Part shown: piece after piece, positions 1 through 9,000 of the stretch
Layout of the letters: each line of letters opens with the position of its first letter
Position numbering within the stretch: position 1 is the stretch's first letter
Notes under the pieces: generated by a model
Databases searched by the model: none
What the model saw: only the letters and a program-made list of their open reading frames with translations
What the model was told of the DNA's origin: nothing
Assembly: GCA_039030395.1 (NCBI GenBank)
Contig: JBCCEF010000001.1
Span: 118,258-182,257 of the forward strand
Direction of reading: 5' to 3'
DNA length: 64,000 nt
Origin: Acidobacteriota bacterium
GTDB taxonomy: Bacteria > Acidobacteriota > Thermoanaerobaculia > Multivoradales > JBCCEF01
Translations under genes and position numbers: made by a program

Positions 1-3000
1 CCAGGTCGCGCCCCGGCACGGCGGTCGTCTCTTCGTCCGCGGTGCAGGTGGAAAGGTCCGCCGGCAGCGGCAGGGAGCAGTTGAACTTTTGCACTGCGAG
101 ATCCGCCGAGGCGGTCAGGACGGTGTCCGTGTCGGTGGCGCTGTCGTTGCTCGCGTCGAGTTCGATCACTCCGGCGGGCGCCGCCACGGTGGCGGTGTTG
201 ACCACCGAGCCGGTGGCGTCCGGCCGCACCGTGGCGGTGGCCCGGTACTCGACGCTGCCGCCGGCCGGCAGATTGATGTCCTGGACGATGTCACCGCTGC
301 CGCCGAAACAGCTCCCACCGGGGGTGAGGATCGAGCAGGTGAAGGTCACATCGATCAACTGGCTCGGGAAGATGTCGGTCACCCGCGCTCCGACCACGGC
401 GCTCGGCCCGTCGTTGGTGACCCGGATGAGGTAGGTCACTTCGGTGCCTGGAGCGACGCCGCCGCCACCGTTGAATTGGGCCGCCACCAGGCTGAGGTCG
501 CCGCTGCCGCTCAGGCCCACCGAATCCCAATCTCGCGCCAGAGCCGTCACCGCCGCATCGCCGGAGGCGGCGCTGTAGAGGAACTGCCCGTCGTCCGCGA
601 AGGCCAGGGCGGTCGCGCCGGCCAAACTGGCCACGACCTCGCCGCCGGAGATTTCGCCATTGGCGAGGGCGCCCACCCAGGTCAGGGCGCCGCTGCCCGC
701 ATCGCGCTCGAACACCGCCACCGCCGCGCTGCCGGCGGCAGCGACATACACATGCTGCCCGCCGTCGTCGGCTCCCGCCGGATCCGGCGCCACCCGTACC
801 GCCACCGGGGCGAGCAGCGCATCGGGACTGCCGCCGGCCCCCGCATCGCCCTGGGTGCGGGCGCCGAGGAAGGTCAACGCCCCGTCCGCCGCGGCGCGCT
901 CGAAAAAGACCACCGCGTTCGAACCGGCGGCGCTGACGTAGAGGTGCAAGCCGTCCGGCGAGAAGGCCAGGCCGCGCGGAGTGAGCAACGAGGAGATGCC
1001 GTCGGAGCCGTTGAACCAGGCGCGGTCGAAGGTCAGCACCGGCGAACCGACGGTGGTCACGGCGAAGCGCGCCAAGGCCTGCTCGCCGGTGCCCGCCGCG
1101 TAGAGATCCGCCCCCTCAAGCACCAGCGCGCGCACTCCCGCCAGGCCGTCCACTCCGTCCATACCGTCTTCGTGCACTTCCACCGGAGTCAATCGACCGA
1201 AGGTCTCCGAGGCCGCGTCGTCGTCGCGGGCGAAAACGAGGATCGAGCTGCTTCCCTCACAGGCCACCAGCAGGTGGCTGCCGTCGGCGGTGACCACCAG
1301 GTCGGACGGCGCGAGCAGCCCGGTCACGCCGTCGAGGCCGTTGCGCGCCTGCTCCAGGAAGGTCACCGAACCGGTGGTCTCGTCGCGGCTGAACACCGCC
1401 ACGGCGTTGTCGGCGGATCCGGCGATGTAGACGTGCTGCCCGTCCGGCGACAGGGCCACCGCCCGCGCACCGTTCAGGCCATCGATGCCGTCGTCGTCGA
1501 GATGCGCCTCCAGGAAGGTGAGCTCGCCGCTCAGGTCGTCGCGCGCGAAAGCCACCAGAGCATCGTCCACCTGGCCCACCGCGTAGAGGTGGGCGCCGCC
1601 GCTGGCGATCGCCACATCGGCGGCACCGTCCAGGCCGACCACTTCGACGAACTCGTCGGCCTTGGTGATCGACAGGTCGACCCGCGGCGAGAGCGGATCC
1701 GTGTCGCTATCGGTGTTGTTCGAGGCGTCCGTTTCGGTGGTACCGGTGGGCACCTCCACGGTGACCTCGTTGACCAGTTCGTCGGTACAAGGATACGGCG
1801 GCGAGCAGGCGTCCGCCGCAACGGTACCGGTGATTTCATAGCGCAGGCGGGTGCCGGCGGCCACGTCGACGGTGTCGACCAGAGCGCAGTCGAGGCCCGA
1901 AACCCCCGGATCGCAGGTACCGCTGTTGCAGCTCGAATCCGCCGGCCGGCCGAACACCGCCACGCTGTCGTCAAAACGGCTCGCCACCAGCACCGTGCGG
2001 CCATTCGGGGTGAGGGCGACGGACGAGGCGCCACCCAACCCCTCGCCTTCGACGCCGTCGCGCTGGCGCTCGACGAAACTCAGGTCGCCGAACGCCGTGG
2101 ACTCGCGCCGGAACACCGCCACCGCGCCGTCGCCGGCTGCCGCCGTGTAGACGTTGAAGCCGTCGGCGCTCACCGCCACCGAGGTGACCCCGAGCAGGCC
2201 TTCGGCATCGACACCGCTGACCAGGCTCTGCCGGTAGGCCAGAGCGCCGGTCCCCGGGTCGCGGGTGAAGACCACCAGGGCGTTCGAGCCGGCGGCGGCG
2301 ACGTAGACGTTGAGGCCGTCGGTGGCCAGGGCGAGGCTGCGGGGCTCCACCATGTCGCTGACGCCCCCCACACCGTTCTGTTCCAGGCCCTGGAAGGAAA
2401 GCGCACCGGTCGAGCCATCGCGTTCGAAACGCACCAGAGCGTCTTCCGCCTCGCCGACGGCATACACCTGGCCGGCGCTCGCCACCACGGCGCGCACCCC
2501 GGCCAGACCGTCCACGCCCCCGACGCCGTCCCGCACCAGGTCGAGGGCGGTGAGCAGGCCGGTCCCCGCGTCGCGCCCGAAGGCGCGCAGCGAATTGTCG
2601 TTCGAAGCCGCCACGTAGAGGTGAGAACCGGTGGGATCGAAGGCCAGTCCGAAGGCCGAATCCAGGCCGTCCACCACCGTGGCACCGGCCTCCGGCACCG
2701 CTACCGAATCGTCCTGGAACAACTCCAAGAAGGTCAGGCCGCCGTCGCCGTCCCGTTCGAACACCATCAGGGCATCGTCGGTGCGGGCGGTGACGTAGAC
2801 GTGCGCCCCGTCCGGGCTGACGATCACGTCGCTGGCGCCGTCCAGGCCCACCGGATTCAGGGACTCGCGGATCACCAGATCGCCGTCCGACTCGATGTCG
2901 AAGACCGTCACCGCATCGTCGAGCAAGCCGGTGACGTAGAGATTCTGGCCGGCGGCATCGACCGCCGTGGCCGCCGCCCCGTCGAGGCCCACCACCGAGG

Positions 3001-6000
3001 ACGCGCCATTGGTCAACGCCTGGCGGAAGTCGAGGGAACCGGAAGGCTCGGCGATACAGGTCCACTGGGCGGAACCCTCGAACAGAGTGCACACTCCGGA
3101 CTCCTCGCGGCACAGGTCATCGGTTACGGTGCCGCCGACCACATTGCTCGGTCCGCGGTTGAACACCTCCACCTCGTAGGTGGTCTCGAGGCCCGGCACC
3201 ACGCCGTCGACCCGGTTGGTCTTCTCGACTTCGAGATCCGCCTCGGGGGTCAGGGTGTCCGTGTCGGTGCAGGAGTTGTTGTCCGCCGCACCGACGCAGA
3301 TGCCCGTCGGGTGGGGATCCGCCGGGTCGTTCACGGTTCCGCTGCCGCCGACGGTGACGGTGGCGGTGTTGGTGACGGTCCCGGTGGCCGCCGGATCGAC
3401 GGTGGCGGTGACTGAGTAGACCACCGAGCCGCCGGCGGCGATATCCACCAGGTCGACGATGTCGCCGACGCCACTGCCGGTGCAGCGCGAACCGGAGGAG
3501 CGCGAGAAGATCGCCAGGCTGTCGCTCTGGAAGGCCCCCGCGTAGACGTGGCGGGTGTCGCGGGTGACGGCGACGGAGTACGGCTGGACCAGCCCGGAAA
3601 CGCCGTCGGCACCGTCGATGCGGGCTTCGAGGAAGGTGAGGGCGCCGGCCGTCGCCTCACGCGCGAACACCGCCAGAGCCTGATCGTCCTGACCGGCCAC
3701 GTAGACGAACTTGCCGTCGTCGGCCACCGCTACGCTGCGCGCGCCGTTGAGGCCATCGACGGTGGTGGAACCGCTCGCATCGCCATCGGAGATCGTCTGC
3801 ACCTCGCTGAGATCGCCGTAGTCGTCGCTGGTCGAGTCGCCCTCGCGCCGCAGGACCAGCAGGCTGTCGGAGATCGCCGACGCGACATAGAGATTCGCCC
3901 CGGTCGGGTCGAGGGCCAGGCCGAGGGGCCGATCCAGCCCGGAGACGGTGGTCGCGCCGGCCACCGGGTTGGCGGCCGCGTCGCTCTGCACCACCTGCTG
4001 AAAGGTCAGTTCGCCGGTCACTCCGTCGCGCCCGAAGACCACCACCGCATCGGATTCCGAGGCGGCGACATACACCTGAGCGCCATCACCGCTCACCACC
4101 ACATCATGCGCGCCCTGCAGCCCCGAAACCCCACCGACGCCGCTGGTGTAGGTGGCGAGCCAGTCCAGTTCGCCGCTGCCGCCGACCACCTCGAACACGC
4201 TGACGGCACCGCCGAAGCCGGCGAAGCGGCTGGCCGCGTAGACGAACACGCCATCCGGAGAAACCACCAGGCCGGCGATGCCGAAGAGACCCTCCACGGT
4301 GTCCCCGTCGCCCTCGAGATCGCCGTCCCGCAACACCTCGACGAAGTCCACGTCACCGGTCGTGCCGTTGCGATCGAACACCGCCAGACCGTTGTCGCCG
4401 GAGGCGCTGCCCTGGCTGGCGACATAGAGGGTGGCACCGCTGGGGGAAAGGGCGAGCTCCACCGGAAACTCCAAACCGTCGGCGCCGGCATCGTCGCGCT
4501 CCACCTCGATGAGCGACAGATCGCCCGTGTCGCGGTCCCGCTCCCAGGCCGACAGGGCACTCTCGGCGGCGCTCGCCACGTAGACGTGCTCGCCCAGGTC
4601 GCCGGCCACCAGCACGCTGGCGGCGCCGTCGAGGCCGTCGGCGCCGGCGTCCGTATCGAAGACCGCGCCGGCGAAGGCGAAGGTCGGAGGCGCTGCCGCC
4701 CGCTCCCAGACGGTCACCGAATCGTCGAACACCGACGTCGCGTAGAGGTGGCTCGCGCCGGAATCCAGGGCCAGATCGACCACCCCGCTCAAGAACGGTG
4801 AGGCACCGCCGTCGCTGATCACCTCGATGAACTTGAGGCTGCCGGAGGTCGGGTTGCGCTGGAAAACGGCGATGGAACTCGGTTCCGGAGGACTCAAGGT
4901 GTCGTCCCCGGTGCTGGCGACGTAGAGGTGCACGCCGTCGGAACTCATGGTGATGCCGGTGGGCTGCTCCAACCCCTGGGCGGAGCCGCCTTCGCCGGTA
5001 TCGCCCTTGAACCGAGTGAGGGAGGTGGAGGTCAAGGAGCCGTCAGCGGCCCGCTGGAAGACCACCACGGACTGGTCCAGACGGCCCGACACGTAGACGT
5101 GCTTGCCTTCCGCCTCCGGGCTCACCAGCACATCGAAGGCGCCGTCGAGCAAATCGGTACCGGTATCCAAGGCCTCGCGGAAGGTCAACTCGCCGGTGAC
5201 GCCGTCGACATCGAAGACGGTGAGGGCGTCATCTTCCTCCGCGGCGACGTATAGATTGCCGTCGTCCGGTGAAAGGGCCAGGGCGCGCAGTGCCAGGAGT
5301 TGATCGCTGGGTGCCGAATCTGGGATTTCCTGCACCAGAGTGAGGCTGCCGTTGCCCGAGCTACGGCTGAACACCGTCACTCCGGAGCCGGAGAAGCCCG
5401 CCCCTTCATCGCCCAAGGCGCTGACGTAGAGGAAATCGCCGGCGGAGTCGAGGGCCAAGCCGTTGGCCCCCAGCAACAGCGAAGGCGTTCCACCGGTGCC
5501 GGCCACACCCTCGACCCGCTCGCTGGCGAAGGTCAGCTCGCCGGTCGACACATTGCGGTTGAATACCGTCACCGCACCGTCCGTCTCGGCGGCGACGATG
5601 ACGTGGCTGCCGTCGTGGGTCACCAGGATCGCCGCGGCGCCCACCAGATGATTCGCCACGTCAGTGGCGCCGCCGGCCCCCAAAACTCCGTCCTCGCGGG
5701 ATTCGACGAAGGTCAGCTCACCGCTGCCGGTGTCCCGCGCGTACACTTCGACGGCGCCCGGCGACCGCGCCACATAGACAAACGCTCCGTCCGGGCTGAG
5801 AGCTACCGCCCGCGCCGTTTCGACCGGGATCTCCGTATCGAGCAAGGTCAGCGTGCCGCGTGGCGGCGCCTCTGAAGAACAGGTCCATCGAACCTCCGTC
5901 AGCTCCGGCTGGAACAGATCTTCCACCGTCGCCAGGAAGGCATCGTCCGGTCCCTCGTTTGACACCACGATGGAGTACTCGATCTCTTCGCCGGGCACCG

Positions 6001-9000
6001 CCGTGGTCGCGCCGTCGTCCTTGATGATCGACAGATCGGAAATCGCCGACAGGAAGACGTTGACGAAGGAGCTGTTGTTCGGATTGGTGTCGAAGAAGCC
6101 GCCCGGTGAGGTGACCGTCGCCGTGTTGGTCAACACGCCGTTCAAGGCGGTGACGGTACCGTCGATGGTGAAGGTCACCGCGCCGGCCCCGCTGCAGCCG
6201 GTGGGATCGCCGGCTTCGAGGTCCACCAAGGCGTTGATGTTGCCGCTGCCGGAGGCGGGACAGGCGGTGGCTGGACCGCTGCCGCCGGTGACGGCGCAGG
6301 TCCAGGTGGGCGAGCTGTAGGTCCCCGGAAAATCATCCCGCACGGTGGCGCCGGTCACGTCGCTGGGGCCACAGTTCTTGATCTCGATCTGGAACTCGAG
6401 GGCGCCGGTGTCCTCGTCCAGCACGCCGGCGGTCTTGGTGATTTGCAGGTCGCCCTGCGGCGACAGTTCGACCTCGGTGGTGACAATGGAGCCGTCCGAG
6501 TCGAGGTGGGTCGCAGGCAAGACGACCTCGGCGGTGTTGGTCATGCAGAGGGCCGAAGCGTCGAAGGTACAGGCGACGCCGGCGCTCGAGCGCAGCGAGC
6601 CCTCGGCGATGACCGTCAGGCCGAACCCCGGCTCGAGATCGATCGAGATGTCGATGTCTCCGCTTCCTGAGGCGGTGCCGCACACCGCGTTGGCGTCGCC
6701 GCTGCCGGTGCAGTTCCAGGTCACGGCGGTGAGCTGGGTGTCGTCGAAGTCGTCCAGCAGGTCAGCGCCGCTCACCGCCGACGGGCCGGCGTTGAACACC
6801 TCGATCTGCCACAGGAAGCTCTCACCGGGGATCGCCGGGTCGGTGAGCGCCGTCTTAGTCACCTGGAGGTCGAGGATGATCCCGACCTCGTTCGTGTCGG
6901 TGCACTGGTTGTTGTTCGGATCGTCGGTGCACACGCCGGCAGGATGGGCCGCCGCCGCATCCGTCACGATGCCGTCGGGCACCGTGACGGTGGCGGTGTT
7001 GACCAGCGTCCCGGTGGCGCCGGCGGCCACCGTCGCGTCGGCCGCAAGGATGACCGTGGCGCCCGCCGGCAGGTCGACGGTGACATCGATGTCGCCGCTG
7101 CCGGCCGCCGGACAGGTGGCGCCCAGGGTGTCCCGGAAACCGGCGACGGAACTCCCGGCGCGGTCCGCCAGGAAGAGGAACTCGCCGCCCGGGCTGAAGG
7201 TCGCCGAGATCGCATTGCCGACGACCGTGGACGAGACGAAGGTCAACTCATGGCCCGCCCGGCTGAAGAGCACCAACGAGCCGCCGCCGGGATTGGTCAC
7301 CACCACCTGGGAGCCGTCCGGAATCACCGCCATACCCACCGGCCCGGTCAGTCCCGTCGGCGATCCGCCCAGGCCGCCGTCACCGGCGAAGCGCTCGCTG
7401 CGAAAGGTCAGCTCGCCGGAAGCGTCGGCGATGTCGAAGGACAGCAAGCCGCCCTCGGTCGTGCCGCTGGCAAAAAGATTGTCGCCGTCCGGGCTGACCG
7501 CCAGCACGGTGACTCCGCCGAGGAGGATCGACGCTGTATCGGCCTCCGTCTCCACCAGAGTCAGGTCCCCGCTCGCCGAAGCGATGGCATACACGTTGAT
7601 CGCCGAGTCGGTGGTGGCCGAAGCGTAGAGGAAGCGACCGCTGGGGTGGAGCGCGAGATCCACCACTCCGCCGAGGGAGCCGGTGGAAGTGGTTCCCAGG
7701 AAGGTCAACGCCCCGCTCCCCGCATCGCGGCTGAAACGGGAAATGAGGTCCTCGTCCTGCGCCGCCGCATAGACGAATCCACCGTCCGGCGTCACCACCA
7801 CCCCGGCAGCGCCCTCCAATCCGTCCACTCCCGCAAGATCGTCGAAGTGTTCCTCGACCAAGGTCAGGGTGCCATCGGAACCGTCGCGCGCGAACACCGT
7901 CAGGGCGTGATCGATATTGGCCGTGACGTAGACGAAGCCGCCGTCCGGCGACAGGGCAATGTCGGTCGCTCCCTGCAGGCCGTTCGGCTGATCCGGCGCG
8001 GTCCCCACGCCATCGGTGCGGACTTCGACGAAGGTCAGGGCGCCGGCCGAGTCGACTTCGAAAACGGCGACGGCGTGGTCGCCCTGGCCGGTGGCGTAGA
8101 GGAAATCACCGGCCGGCGACAGGGCCAAGGAGGTCACCGAGCCCAGGCCGTCGACGCCGTCGATGCCGTCCGACACCTCGGCCGTCGCCTGCAGCGCCGA
8201 TCCGGTGCTGCAGGAGTAGGAAACCGCCGACAGCAGGGTGTCGTCGAAGTCGTCGACCACCTCCACGCCATAGAGATCGCTCGGCCCGGAGTTTGAAACT
8301 TCGATCACGTAGGGCACCACCTGTAGGGGCTCCACCGAATCCAGACCGTCGTCCTTGACGATCGAAACGTCGCCCACTGGCGCCAGGGCGTCGCTTTCAC
8401 TGCCGGAGTCATTGCCCGGCGTGGGATCCGCCTCCGGCGCCAGGGCGCCGACGGTGACGGTGTGGTCCAGAGCGGTGACGGCGCGGTAGTCGATCCCCGG
8501 GGAGACCAAGCCCTCAACCGTCAGGGTGACCTGCCCGGTGGGCGCCAGCACCAGATCCACCCAGCTATGGAAGGGCAGGATGGTCCCCGCGCTGGCGTCG
8601 AACAGCGGGCTCAAGAGCTCCGCCGGCGCCGGATCCGGCAGCAGGAAGCCGAAGCTGGTGCTCGGTCCGTTGTTGCGGATCGTCAGGGTGTAGGACAACC
8701 GCTCGCCGGGGGTCACCGAGGTGGGCGTCGAGTCGAAGGACAGCACCTCGAGATCGACCATCGGAGTCAGGGGATCGGTATCGGTACAGGAGTTGTTGTC
8801 GGCGTCGCCGTCGCAGCCGGCGTTGGCGGCACCGGCAGCGTCCGTGTAGCCCGCCGGGGCACTCGCCGAGGCGGTATTCGAAATCGTGCCGCGCTCGGTG
8901 CCGGCGACGGTGCCGGAAATCTGGTACACCACCGAACCGCCAGCAGCGATGTCAGCAGTGGTCGAGAGATCGGCGTTGCCGAGACCGCCGGAACAACTGC

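Noticed and set aside
89-3415. Long open frame on the plus strand, 1,108 codons, opposite the giant gene
   Set aside because: It is the antisense shadow of the giant minus-strand gene, Arg/His/Gly-rich and without any domain.
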